This document shows, piece after piece, positions 52,537 through 62,705 of a stretch of 64,000 nt of DNA. The notes under the pieces are model-generated. The model searched no databases. It saw only the letters and a list, made by a program, of their open reading frames with translations, and was not told where the DNA came from. Numbering within the stretch: position 1 is the stretch's first letter; every line of letters starts with the position of its first letter. A program made the translations under genes and the position numbers. The stretch lies in assembly GCF_000026945.1 (NCBI RefSeq), contig NC_012860.1, forward strand, positions 1,736,001 to 1,800,000, written 5' to 3'. The DNA is from Candida dubliniensis CD36. Lineage: Eukaryota > Ascomycota > Pichiomycetes > Serinales > Debaryomycetaceae.

Positions 52537-52917
52537 ATGTCTTGGCAAGCCTACACTGATAACTTAATTGCTAACGGTAAAGTCGATAAAGCAGCCTTAT
52601 ATTCAAGAGCTGGTGACGCATTATGGGCCCAATCCGGATCATTCGAATTACAACAACCAGAAATTACTGAAATCGCCAAAGGTTTTGATAGTGCTGAAGG
52701 TTTACAGACCAGTGGTTTACATGTTCAGGGCCAAAAATACTTTTTGTTAAGAGCTGACGACAGATCAATTTACGGTAAACACGAAGCCGAGGGTGTTATT
52801 TGTGTTAGAACTAAACAAACTATTTTGATCGCCCATTATCCGAGTGGTGTTCAACCAGGCGAAGCTACCACTCTTGTTGAAAAATTGGCCGATTACTTGA
52901 TCAATGCTGGTTATTAG
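52537..52917 (+). CDS. PFY1: Profilin (actin-monomer-binding protein)
   Basis: The 126-aa protein is a full-length profilin: [20 protein letters not shown] at the start, [12 protein letters not shown] (poly-proline-binding aromatic surface), [20 protein letters not shown], and the C-terminal actin-face helix [16 protein letters not shown]. It promotes actin nucleotide exchange and formin-driven filament growth. The frame is intact without an intron, unlike S. cerevisiae PFY1, which is spliced near the 5' end. Codon use is strongly biased, consistent with high expression. Confidence 0.97.
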   Translation: MSWQAYTDNLIANGKVDKAALYSRAGDALWAQSGSFELQQPEITEIAKGFDSAEGLQTSGLHVQGQKYFLLRADDRSIYGKHEAEGVICVRTKQTILIAHYPSGVQPGEATTLVEKLADYLINAGY

Positions 52918-53706
52918 ATAATTTCATTGCATCGATGGACGTGCAATACCTGTCCAGATTTAATGGTTGATGTTAAATATATACAGATATAGATATATAT
53001 ATATATGTGTATATGTGTGTATGTACCCAAAATAATAGAATGAATTTGGTTGCATTTTTTAATACGTGGCTTTTAACATTCTACTAATAAATATTGTCTC
53101 TAATACTATTCTTTTTCAAGTGAATGTAAGTGAGTCCCCTGAATTGTTGCTTAATACTTGAAACGAAATCAAAGGAGTTTTTACGATTGATTGTTGACTA
53201 TAACAAAAATCCAGCGAATGAGACTAAAACAAAAAGAGTAAATCCAGTATGTATCCGAATTCTTCCTGACTAACCTTAACAACCATTGACCAACTACATG
53301 TATTTGTGATTGTACATAAAATCAATTTCTACGACAAGTTGAAGAAGCAAGCAAAGAGCTTTCGTGCACTGACTTTCTGCAAAAAAGAAACGAGAGAAAT
53401 AATGAAGAAAGCAATTAAAAGTTGATCTACCCAACCCAATTTTTAGATTAACTTTCATACAACACCACAAGGTGTTTATTTATTTAGTTACGTCATATAA
53501 AGAATACCTTTTTACTAGATGAGAAGCTAGCTAGAGTCGAATTTTTTTTAGGTAAAAACACTTGCTGGCAAGTTGGATTTCTTCTCCTTGATTTCAATTA
53601 ACCATTCAACCCATCCATATACATCCAAGGAACAACTCCCACTTCACAATTAAAACTTGCACAACAAACGTATTTCTTCGAGTAGATCCAGTACCATTCA
53701 TTCAGT
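52918..53706. other. Intergenic: PFY1 3' flank
   Basis: 789 bp. A (TA)n/(TG)n mixed run lies near 52979-53022. Otherwise plain AT-rich sequence. Confidence 0.6.
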
Positions 53707-53937
53707 ATGACTATGAAGCCATTTCCTAGTAATAGCTTGTTACTATTAGGACCTGTGTTTTTGGTTGCTTGTGATTTCGTTGTTACCAGGTTTTCTCAAT
53801 CAGGAGCACCTAAAAAGCTTGCAAACAATACAAGACAACAGGCATCTACTTCCTTATCGATATCGTCATATAATCCACATTCATACAGGTCTAGCTGGAT
53901 CCAAAGCCAACTAGAGAAGGAGCCTCCCTCAAAGTAG
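53707..53937 (+). CDS. Possible 76-aa single-span membrane protein
   Basis: The short frame has an ATG in a normal context and ordinary composition: MTMKPFPSNSLLLLGPVFLV leads into one hydrophobic helix (residues 9-27, ending ACDFVVTRFSQ), then a Ser/Thr/Asn-rich polar tail ending QLEKEPPSK. It is not driven by homopolymer or repeat, and it lies alone between PFY1 and the next gene on the same strand. I do not recognise a family, and a chance frame of this size is possible. Confidence 0.4.
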   Translation: MTMKPFPSNSLLLLGPVFLVACDFVVTRFSQSGAPKKLANNTRQQASTSLSISSYNPHSYRSSWIQSQLEKEPPSK

Positions 53938-54412
53938 CGAAAGCAACGACGCTTGATTATAATCTAACATGTAAAACTTGGATATTATCTTTAACAACAA
54001 TCAGATGAGAAGATTTAGCGCTTTATTGGAGTCATTATTCTTGGTTGAGGGTTACCTTTCATAGTCATTTTTCATATCATTTTGGTTATTTTGTTTTGGC
54101 ATGCTTTATTGAATATTGAGGACGTTAAAATACCCTCAGGTTTGTAGTTAATGCTTTGTTTCATTTTTAAATAGAATTTTACATACAAGCAGAAACTCTG
54201 GTGATAGAATATAGGTTCTAATAATCCTTAGCAAGATTTCACTTCCTGCATATTATTTGATTTTTTTCACATAGAATTTTATTGGTTGAAGTCTCCATGA
54301 ACTGTAAAAAAAAAAGGAATATCTTCTTCCCAAAGAAAAAAAAAAAACAACATACATCTAGTTCACCAACTTATCTATTCCCATACCATATATAACATCA
54401 AATCTGCTAAAT
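53938..54412. other. Intergenic
   Basis: 475 bp of AT-rich promoter and flank with A-runs near 54306-54315 and 54338-54350. No gene. Confidence 0.55.
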
Positions 54413-54913
54413 ATGTTTTCCGGAACAAGACAACAATCCAAACTCTTCACAAAATCGATATCACAAGTTTCTAAAAGATTCAATTCATCACATAATCACC
54501 ATCACCATGAACCAGAATCAAAGCCATTGGAAATAACTTTTGCCAAAATATTTAGTGTTGCTGCCATAGCAGGAGGTCTTTTGGTTTATAAGAATAAAGA
54601 TAAAACCGACAAACCATTATTTTCTTCCAAATTTTTTGACGAAATTACCACTGGAGAACGTAGCCATTTAAGAGATGAACAATATGAAAGAAAATATAAG
54701 ATTGGGTACCTTAGAACTTTTGACAGGGATAATGGTGGTCTAGGACAACAATTGAATAAAGTTTCTGCTTACGAATTGCCAAATAACAACTTGATTCCTG
54801 CACATTCTCCATTTGGGAATCAATTTGGAGTTGGTATCAAGACCAATGAATTAGGACCAAGAAGAGAAAGAGCACAACGTTTCGCTCCTCTTCAACAAGC
54901 AGTTGAAAATTAG
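54413..54913 (+). CDS. Mitochondrial single-span membrane protein of unknown function
   Basis: The 166-aa product begins with a basic, Ser/Thr-rich presequence (MFSGTRQQSKLFTKSISQ, then SKRFNSSH), typical of mitochondrial import, followed by a His-rich stretch (HNHHHHEPE). Residues 43-60 (FAKIFSVAAIAGGLLVYK) form one membrane helix. The rest is a soluble, charged domain with FFDEITTGERSHLRDEQYER, KIGYLRTFDRDNGG and a Pro/Asn-rich tail. The shape, presequence, one helix, and a conserved polar domain, fits an accessory respiratory-chain or assembly protein, which is an inference. I cannot name the family. Confidence 0.8.
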   Translation: MFSGTRQQSKLFTKSISQVSKRFNSSHNHHHHEPESKPLEITFAKIFSVAAIAGGLLVYKNKDKTDKPLFSSKFFDEITTGERSHLRDEQYERKYKIGYLRTFDRDNGGLGQQLNKVSAYELPNNNLIPAHSPFGNQFGVGIKTNELGPRRERAQRFAPLQQAVEN

Positions 54914-55500
54914 CATATAGAAAATAAAAAAAGGGGGAGGACTTAAATCAAGTGTATGACGGTTGGAATACGCATAGTTAGTGCATTTACAATTTATTTT
55001 ATTATTTAATTTACTGATTACTATAAACTGATTTACTAGCTCCAAATAATTAAACTAACCAATGGAGACAGGGACATTTTTAGTACGATAATTTGTGACA
55101 TATTTCTTTTATATGTTTAGTGTAGAATAGATAATTTACAAAAATATTCAATTATACTTACAAAATGTACTGTGTAGATCTTAAAAAGTTGAACTTCAAA
55201 TGGATCATTGGAAACCTAATAGCAAAAGAATTCGGATTCATTTGTTCAGTTAGGGGTAGAAGAGTTATATAAACCCAAAACAGACGTGATGTAAAATTAT
55301 GGTTCATCAACTTGTTCAACTAGAGTGTGTCTGGGGCCACAATATTTTGTTGAGGATTTGTGCCCCGAAATCTCGATTCTCCAGGAGTTACCACCATATG
55401 AATCTTTTTTTTTTTTTTTTTTCTTTTATATTTCTTTTATTCCCATCTGCTTTTATATTCACTTCAAAAGTTCTATACCTCAACTAAGAACTAACGTTGA
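54914..55500. other. Intergenic
   Basis: 587 bp. A T-run at 55404-55422 precedes the YCII-domain gene. A 62-codon frame at 55299-55487 runs through the T-run and was not accepted. Confidence 0.6.
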
Positions 55501-55908
55501 ATGAATAAATTGACTTTCCGATCATTGAGAAGTCTTAATCAAAATAGATTATTTTCGAATTCCCTTAGAAAAATGTCAACTGAATACAACGTCATTATTT
55601 ACGATTTCCCAAATTCAGATAGATCCAAGGTAAGATCACAACATGTTGCTGACATTCCAGCAAATGTGCCAAATCCAATAAGATCAGCAGGCGCAATTTA
55701 CCAGGACGAAGCAAAGACCAAGTTTGCTGGTAGTGCTTTTCATTTAGTTGCTAACTCCAAGGAAGAGGTCGTCGAGTTCTTAAAGAAGGATATATACTAC
55801 CGTGAGGGAATTTGGGATATCAACAGTGTTGTCATCAACCCAATTGGAGTTGCTGTACGTTTACCCAAGAAGATGGAGGGTGTTGATGATTCCAACTATA
55901 AGATTTAA
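55501..55908 (+). CDS. YCII-domain protein, possibly with mitochondrial and cytosolic forms
   Basis: The 135-aa frame encodes a YCII-like alpha+beta fold: YNVIIYDFPNSDRSKVRSQH, PNPIRSAGAIYQDE, FAGSAFHLVANSKEEVVEFL, KKDIYYREGIWDINSVVINP. YCII proteins resemble dimeric muconolactone-isomerase-like enzymes; the substrate is unknown in fungi. Residues 1-24 are basic and Ser/Leu/Arg/Asn-rich without acids (NKLTFRSLRSLNQNRLFSNS), a good mitochondrial presequence. A second ATG at 55573 (MSTEYNVI) begins exactly at the domain, so a shorter cytosolic form may arise by leaky scanning or a second transcript start. Confidence 0.85.
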   Translation: MNKLTFRSLRSLNQNRLFSNSLRKMSTEYNVIIYDFPNSDRSKVRSQHVADIPANVPNPIRSAGAIYQDEAKTKFAGSAFHLVANSKEEVVEFLKKDIYYREGIWDINSVVINPIGVAVRLPKKMEGVDDSNYKI

Positions 55909-56984
55909 ACATTAAACGACTTGTTCAGACAACTGTATATTTCGTAAGTATGAAATATAAATGAAAGAAAACCAGATGCAATGAAATGACAAAAAAATAA
56001 AACCAATATACTTGTAATTGTATATTTCTAATTTAAACCATATGTCGAGGGGTTATTGCTGTTGCAAATTCTTAAACCTTGAAGTTTCTGCTTGTATGGC
56101 TTATACAAGCACTCCTCTTGCCTTCTTCTTTGTGTCTCGTATGCGTCTCCTTCTCGTCACAGATCTTATAATTGCTTCCCGGTCAAACCGTTGTCCTATT
56201 TTTTTTTTCTTTCCTGGTACATTCATCCCAGTCTTATCAAACGAGGCTGCTAGCATCTTGCACCTTCGAAGAAAAAACTATTGAAAATGGTGAACAAGTA
56301 CAAATACTCTGACGGGTTTTGAATAATAAAGAAAGGGTCTGCAGTGGTTATTTCGGAATATTTTCCAGAACAAGTGTTTAGGTGTCACCTGTCTAACAAC
56401 GACTGGAACGAGGACAACCGGATTTAAAAAAAAAGAAACAGCTGGTATTGATGTCGGTGAAAAGACCTTTTGGGTTTGTGTAATGTAAGTAAATTCCGAA
56501 TTGGCCTAATTGCTCCAGACTCGACTTTGTGTCGCTAGATCTACGGCCATATCAGGAGATTATTCGAGCTTGTTGTATGTTGTTTTTTATTTATCTGTGT
56601 GACCTTTATCTGTGCCATGCCTTTTCTCTATACCGGTAATATTACAAAGATGTAACTCAAAAATGTCCAGCTCATCTGATGAAAAAGGTATTTTATCCCC
56701 GATTAGTATGATTAAATGCATAAACTAAGAAAACCACAACGAAATACTCATTCATAACGTGGTTCTAGCCAGAGAAATCTCTTTGATATTGTTTACAATA
56801 AATTGCATTATCTAAATTGTGATGATAAATCTTTCTAAAATATAATTAGCTTTGTGTATAAATACGGGAAGTTTTCTTTCTTCGATATTTCTTTTCCCCC
56901 TAGTAATATAAACACACATCCAAAGATCAAATTTTCTGTTACTCTTGATAACTAGTGTTCTGTTCCTTTTTTTTTTTTTTAGCT
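55909..56984. other. Intergenic: CDR4 upstream region
   Basis: 1.08 kb. I looked for Tac1-type CGG-N4-CGG drug-response elements and found none that fits; single CGG triplets occur near 56408-56425. Two short frames here are chance. A T-run ends at 56980, just before the ATG. Confidence 0.55.
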
Positions 56985-59900
56985 ATGACAGATGTCGATA
57001 CAAGCTCACATTCGTCAAATACGAATGACGATAAAAATCAAGAAACATCCGGAACCTACGAGGGCTACACTGATAGAGTGGCTCTGGAAGTTCAAGAATT
57101 GGCCAGAATAATTTCTCACGCAAGCATTCAGCAATTGAAACTTAAAAAACAACAAAGCAGACAAGAATCACAAAAATCCGATGAACAGGAAAGCGAATTA
57201 TCGGGTAAGCTTGGTGTTGTTCCCGTGGATGAAAATGGTAATTTTGTTGATCAACGTTTGAACCCGAACTCGCCTGAGTTCAATGCAGCTTATTGGATCC
57301 AAAATGCTCATACACTAGTGTCATCAGACATTGATTACTTTAAACCTGTTACCATCGGTGTTGCTTATAAAAATTTGCGTGCTTACGGTTCGGCCTCCGA
57401 TGCCGATTACCAGAGCACTTTGATCAATCTTGTTCCGAAATACCTTTCGTTATTTTTTAGAGAGTACATTTTAAGGCATACTGGACCCACTTTTGACATT
57501 TTAAAACCAATGAATGGATTGATTAAACCAGGTGAGTTGACCGTTGTCTTGGGAAGACCTGGTGCTGGTTGTTCGACGTTTTTAAAAACAATTGCTTCAC
57601 AGACTTATGGCTACCACATTGACAAAGATTCCATCATCAGATACAACTCATTGACACCTCACGAAATCAAAAAGCACTATCGAGGCGAAGTTGTGTATTG
57701 TGCTGAAACTGAAAATCATTTCCCGCAGTTAACAGTAGGTGACACATTGGAGTTTGCAGCAAAAATGAGAACACCACAAAATAGACCATTGGGTGTAAGC
57801 AGAGATGCATATGCTCGCCATTTGGCTGCAGTGGTAATGGCAGTTTACGGGTTATCTCATACAAGAAATACAAAGGTCGGTAACGATTTTATTAGAGGGG
57901 TTTCTGGTGGTGAACGTAAAAGAGTTTCTATTGCTGAAATAACCCTTAACAATGCTATGGTCCAATGTTGGGATAATTCCACAAGAGGTTTAGACTCAGC
58001 TACTGCACTTGAATTTATCAGAGCGTTAAAGGCCAGTGCCGACATTGTACATACAACACCATTGGTAGCTATTTATCAATGTTCACAAGACGCCTATGAC
58101 TTGTTTGACAAAGTTGTTTTGATGTACCAAGGGTATCAGATTTATTTTGGAAGTGCCAAAAAGGCAAAGCAATATTTTATTGACATGGGATATGAGTGTC
58201 CTCAGAGACAAACAACTGCCGACTTTTTGACTTCATTAACAAACCCCGCGGAAAGAATAGTTCGACAAGGTTTTGAAGGAAAAGTTCCACAGACACCAGA
58301 AGAATTTTACGAGTACTGGAACAAGTCGCCGGAGGGCAAACAAATAGTAGCCGATGTGGACCAGTATTTAGCTGACCATAGTAGTGCTGCCGAAAAAGAG
58401 GCTATAAGAGAAGCACATCAAGCACGTCAATCGGATCATTTGAAGCCTGCATCTCCTTACACAGTTAGTTTTTTCATGCAAGTTCGATATATTGCCTACA
58501 GGAATATACTTCGAATAAAAGGGAACCCCAGTATTCATCTTTTTCAAATTTTTGGTAACATTGGGATGTCTTTTATATTAGCTTCTATTTTTTACAATTT
58601 ACCCACGGCAACATCTTCATTTTACCATAGAACTGCAGCACTATTTTTTGCTGTTTTGTTCAATGCCTTTTCGTGTTTGTTAGAAATATTCTCCCTTTAT
58701 GAAGCCAGATCAATAGTCGAGAAGCACAAGAAGTATGCACTTTATCATCCTGCAGCAGATGCGTTTGCATCTATCGTAACTGAGTTACCAACAAAGTTTA
58801 TCATCGCCATTGGGTTCAATTTGGTGTATTATTTTTTGGTTAATTTCCGAAGAACACCTGGTAACTTTTTCTTCTATTTGCTTATCAACTTTTCTGCCAC
58901 CTTGGCTATGTCCCATATTTTTAGAACCATTGGTGCTGCAACAAAGACGCTACAGGAAGCAATGACTCCAGCAGCTATATTGTTATTGGCATTGACGATA
59001 TTTACTGGGTTTGTTATTCCCACACCTAACATGCATGGCTGGTGCCGTTGGATTAACTATTTAGATCCATTGGCTTATGCTTTTGAATCGCTAATAGCAA
59101 ACGAATTTCACAATCGTGACTTTGCATGCTCACAATTTGTTCCTACTGGTGGCAGCTACCCCACTGCAGGGCCTAATCGAATCTGTACTCCTGTGGGAAG
59201 TGTTCCGGGACAAGACTTTGTTGATGGTACAAGATACATGGAAATGTCTTTTAATTATAAAAATCTGCACAAATGGAGAAATTTTGGGATTGTTATTGGC
59301 TTTATAATGTTTTTCTTTGGCACCTATATCTTATTGTGTGAAATCAACAAGGGTGCAATGCAAAAGGGGGAAATTTTGTTATTTCAACAACGTGCATTGA
59401 GAAAGAGAAAGAAAGCAAAGCTGGATATTGAGAGTGGCGGGATCGAAAAAGTTGCTCCAGAGTTTGATAATGAATACGAAAATAACCAAGATAAAATGTT
59501 GCAATCTGGTGGAGACACTTTCTTTTGGAGAGATTTGACTTACCAAGTGAAAATTAAATCAGAAGATAGGGTTATTCTTGATCATGTCAGTGGCTGGGTT
59601 AAACCTGGACAGGTTACAGCCTTAATGGGTGCTTCTGGTGCAGGGAAAACAACATTATTGAATGCTTTATCGGATAGGTTGACTACAGGCGTAGTTACTG
59701 AAGGTATTAGATTAGTTAATGGGAGACCATTGGATTCGTCGTTTCAAAGATCTATTGGCTATGTTCAACAACAAGATTTGCATTTGGAGACTTCAACTGT
59801 TAGAGAGGCATTGGAATTTGCTGCGTACTTGCGTCAACCAAAATCAGTATCTCGAAAAGAAAAGGACGAATATGTGAATTACATAATTCAGTTATTGGAG

Positions 59901-60794
59901 ATGGAGCAATATGCCGATGCAGTAGTTGGTGTTAGTGGTGAAGGTTTGAATGTCGAGCAACGAAAAAGATTGTCAATTGGTGTCGAATTGGTAGCAAAAC
60001 CAAAACTATTGTTATTTTTAGATGAGCCAACATCTGGGTTAGATTCTCAAACAGCATGGTCAATCTGCAAGCTAATTAGAAAGTTGGCTGATAATGGACA
60101 AGCAATCTTGTGCACAATACATCAGCCATCAGCCATTCTTCTTGCTGAGTTTGATAGACTATTATTTTTACAGAGAGGCGGCCAAACAGTTTACTTTGGT
60201 GATTTGGGGAAAAATTTTACCACGCTTATAAATTACTTTGAAAAATATGGCGCACCAAAATGCCCACCGGAAGCTAATCCAGCTGAATGGATGTTAGAAG
60301 TTATTGGTGCTGCACCCGGTTCCAAGGCCAATCAGGATTACTACAATGTATGGTTGAAATCTAATGAATTCCAAGAAATGAACCAGGAGCTAGACTTGAT
60401 GCTGGAAGAGCTTGTTAAAAAGCCACTTGATGATGATCCAGACAGACTCAAACCTTATGCTGCACCTTACTGGGAGCAATACTTGTATGTTACGAAACGT
60501 GTTTTTGAACAAAACTGGAGAACCCCAAGCTATTTATATTCCAAATTTTTGTTGGTTGTCACGTCCAGTTTGTTTAACGGATTTTCATTTTACAAAGCTG
60601 ACAGGTCATTACAGGGATTGCAGAATCAGATGTTTTCTGTGTTTATGTTCCTTGTGATTCTCCATACTTTGATTCAACAATACTTGCCAACCTTTGTATC
60701 TCAGAGAGATTTGTACGAAGTCAGAGAAAGACCATCTAAAACCTTTAGCTGGATTACATTTATTGCTGCCCAAGTCACTTCCGAAATTCCATAG
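56985..60794 (+). CDS. CDR4: PDR-type ABC transporter Cdr4, reading frame ended early by in-frame TAG
   Basis: From the ATG at 56985 (MTDVDTSSHSSN) this frame gives 1269 residues before TAG at 60792-60794. The layout is the PDR order NBD-TMD-NBD-TMD. NBD1 has the atypical Walker A GRPGAGCSTFLKTIA (Cys for Lys), signature VSGGERKRVSIAE, and Walker B QCWDNSTRGLDSA. NBD2 has a canonical Walker A GASGAGKTTLLNA, an atypical signature LNVEQRKRLSIG, and Walker B LLLFLDEPTSGLDSQ. This asymmetry is typical of CDR/PDR5 proteins. TMD1 spans about residues 510-790. The stop falls within the second membrane domain after about two spans, and the same frame continues beyond it to a 1490-codon total, the length of intact Cdr4. 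If real, the truncated product should be non-functional. Confidence 0.93.
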   Translation: MTDVDTSSHSSNTNDDKNQETSGTYEGYTDRVALEVQELARIISHASIQQLKLKKQQSRQESQKSDEQESELSGKLGVVPVDENGNFVDQRLNPNSPEFNAAYWIQNAHTLVSSDIDYFKPVTIGVAYKNLRAYGSASDADYQSTLINLVPKYLSLFFREYILRHTGPTFDILKPMNGLIKPGELTVVLGRPGAGCSTFLKTIASQTYGYHIDKDSIIRYNSLTPHEIKKHYRGEVVYCAETENHFPQLTVGDTLEFAAKMRTPQNRPLGVSRDAYARHLAAVVMAVYGLSHTRNTKVGNDFIRGVSGGERKRVSIAEITLNNAMVQCWDNSTRGLDSATALEFIRALKASADIVHTTPLVAIYQCSQDAYDLFDKVVLMYQGYQIYFGSAKKAKQYFIDMGYECPQRQTTADFLTSLTNPAERIVRQGFEGKVPQTPEEFYEYWNKSPEGKQIVADVDQYLADHSSAAEKEAIREAHQARQSDHLKPASPYTVSFFMQVRYIAYRNILRIKGNPSIHLFQIFGNIGMSFILASIFYNLPTATSSFYHRTAALFFAVLFNAFSCLLEIFSLYEARSIVEKHKKYALYHPAADAFASIVTELPTKFIIAIGFNLVYYFLVNFRRTPGNFFFYLLINFSATLAMSHIFRTIGAATKTLQEAMTPAAILLLALTIFTGFVIPTPNMHGWCRWINYLDPLAYAFESLIANEFHNRDFACSQFVPTGGSYPTAGPNRICTPVGSVPGQDFVDGTRYMEMSFNYKNLHKWRNFGIVIGFIMFFFGTYILLCEINKGAMQKGEILLFQQRALRKRKKAKLDIESGGIEKVAPEFDNEYENNQDKMLQSGGDTFFWRDLTYQVKIKSEDRVILDHVSGWVKPGQVTALMGASGAGKTTLLNALSDRLTTGVVTEGIRLVNGRPLDSSFQRSIGYVQQQDLHLETSTVREALEFAAYLRQPKSVSRKEKDEYVNYIIQLLEMEQYADAVVGVSGEGLNVEQRKRLSIGVELVAKPKLLLFLDEPTSGLDSQTAWSICKLIRKLADNGQAILCTIHQPSAILLAEFDRLLFLQRGGQTVYFGDLGKNFTTLINYFEKYGAPKCPPEANPAEWMLEVIGAAPGSKANQDYYNVWLKSNEFQEMNQELDLMLEELVKKPLDDDPDRLKPYAAPYWEQYLYVTKRVFEQNWRTPSYLYSKFLLVVTSSLFNGFSFYKADRSLQGLQNQMFSVFMFLVILHTLIQQYLPTFVSQRDLYEVRERPSKTFSWITFIAAQVTSEIP

Positions 60795-61457
60795 AATATA
60801 CTCTGTGGCACATTGGGCTATTTCTGTTGGTATTACCCCGTGGGCTTATATCATAATGCTACATATACAAATAGTGTTCACCAAAGGGGTGCATTCATGT
60901 GGTTTGCTATAGTATTATTTTTTATATATACATCGACAATGGCCCAGTTATGTATTTCATTTTTGGAGATCGATGATAATGCTGCTAATTTGTCAGTTTT
61001 ACTCTTCACAATGTGTTTGGCTTTCTGTGGTGTGTTAGTGACAAAGGAGCAATTACCAGGCTTCTGGGTGTTTATGTACAGATGCAGCCCATTCACATAT
61101 TTGGTGTCAGTAATGTTGTCGGTGGGATTAGTAGATGCCCCTGTGACATGTGCAGCGAAAGAGTATTTAAGGTTTAGTCCTCCACAAGGCTATACATGTA
61201 TGCAATACATGGAACCGTATATGAAGGTTGCAGGTGGCTATTTACTTAATGAGAACAGCACAACAGAGTGTGAATTTTGTACTATGAAGATGACAAATGT
61301 GTTTTTGAAGTTAATTGGCTCAGACTATTCAAAGAGAGGGAGAGATATTGGTATCTACATTGCTTTCATTGGCATAAATATCATTGGTACATTTATTCTT
61401 TATTGGCTTGCCAGAGTGCCAAAGAATTTTGATATTAAACTTAGACGCAAGCGTTGA
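60795..61457 (+). pseudogene. CDR4: CDR4 remainder downstream of the nonsense codon (last 220 codons)
   Basis: In the same frame as the upstream part, 220 codons follow the TAG without another stop, ending TGA at 61455-61457. They read as the missing membrane domain of a CDR transporter: GYFCWYYPVGLYHNAT, the span FAIVLFFIYTSTMAQLCISF-like region, CPFTYLV-type sequence (RCSPFTYLVSVMLSVGL), extracellular cysteine-rich loop, and the last span ending ILYWLARVPKNFD. The coordinates show no frameshift or deletion; only one codon is abnormal. This is either a recent nonsense mutation, one allele of a diploid, or a base error. Confidence 0.88.
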
Positions 61458-61955
61458 TAAATTTGGTACTTGACAAGAGTTTATATAGTTCAACAATATT
61501 TAGATAAAAAAATAAACTATACATTTAAATTAGAAGTAACTGTTGCAAATCCAGTTCAAGCAAATCTTCTCTAATAATCAGAGGTAAATGAAGAGGGTTA
61601 TGAGGGACTAAGAATATAAAAAAAAGTCTTTGATATAAGCTTAAAACGAGGAATCAAAAAGGTGGTATTTATTAGAGGATGTTTTTCTAACATAATGTAT
61701 AATCTAGGCACTTGAGTATGAAAAACTCTATGACATTCCATTTATATCTGTACAAGGGCGTGTATATTAATTTAAATAACATTATATTAACTCATCTTTA
61801 ATGCAAAAAAAGTGCTACTCTTTCAGATTGATAACTTTTCAGAAACAGATACCATAAAGCATCCATTTCAATTCTTGGTTGCATTGAGCATGGTCCTAAA
61901 TGATCCTATCTTTCCCAATCCGACTCCCAATTTTAATGGAATACATACGTAAAGT
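61458..61955. other. Intergenic between convergent CDR4 and GRIM-19 genes
   Basis: 498 bp of 3' flanks. No gene or repeat of note. Confidence 0.6.
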
Positions 61956-62342
61956 TTAAACATCTTTAGGATTGAGACCAGCAGTATATCTTGGGAAACG
62001 GAACTTGGATTTATCATTATATATATCTTCTTCAAATTTCTCTCTGTTTTCAGGACTCATGCTTTCTTTAACTAGTTCTCTACGTTTCAATTCTGCAAAG
62101 TATCTTCTAGCCACATTTCTATCTTCTTCAGCAATTAACAAAGGTTCCAAATGAAATCTGGCCCAGTTCTTTTCTCTGGTGAATTCACGTTGTTCATCCA
62201 CCGCTTTATAGTATTTATAGAATCCAAAAGACATTAACCCAAGGATACCCCAAAAGTAAACAGTACCGCTGAACCCTCTTGAAGGAATATTTCTTTTCCA
62301 CTGGATTGGTTCGTATCCTCCGATTGGTGGTAAATCTTGCAT
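61956..62342 (-). CDS. Complex I subunit GRIM-19/NDUFA13
   Basis: The 128-aa protein matches the B16.6/GRIM-19 accessory subunit of NADH:ubiquinone oxidoreductase. Landmarks are MQDLPPIGGYEPIQWKRNIP, RGFSGTVYFWGILGLMSFGF (membrane helix about 26-47), then an acidic/basic helix with LEPLLIAEEDRNVARRYFAE and ENREKFEEDIY. Complex I is present in Candida and absent from S. cerevisiae, so this gene supports the organism call. I use the ATG at 62342; 20 upstream in-frame codons from 62402 are not family-like. Confidence 0.93.
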   Translation of the reverse strand: MQDLPPIGGYEPIQWKRNIPSRGFSGTVYFWGILGLMSFGFYKYYKAVDEQREFTREKNWARFHLEPLLIAEEDRNVARRYFAELKRRELVKESMSPENREKFEEDIYNDKSKFRFPRYTAGLNPKDV

Positions 62343-62705
62343 GTTGTTGAAATGGAATATATATATATGTATGGTGTCTTCACAGAAAGGTAGTGATTTC
62401 AATGCTTACTTTTTTTTTGCTCCCTGTATTTCTTCAGTTCTCATTGGTGAAAAAAAAAAGATCTACAATAGATAAAATCGACACTTTGCACGACCAGTGT
62501 ATATTGCAGCCATATACCCAACAACAACATTGGTGTTCCAAATCAAAGAATAGTACCTTTCAACATACATTGATATATTAGGATCTAGTATTACATGGTC
62601 ATATCTACAAAACGAAAAGTAACATTAGGAACAGAAAAAAATTTTAATTTTTTTTTTTTTTTTATGCAATAAATTACACAACATCTCAACACCGAAATCG
62701 ATCCT
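62343..62705. other. Intergenic: GRIM-19 promoter and FUN12 3' flank
   Basis: 363 bp with a T-run at about 62648-62664 just past the FUN12 stop. A 62-codon plus-strand frame (62393-62581) is chance. Confidence 0.6.

Noticed and set aside
55909..56984. Tac1 drug-response element upstream of CDR4
   Set aside because: Only isolated CGG triplets; no CGG-N4-CGG arrangement found.
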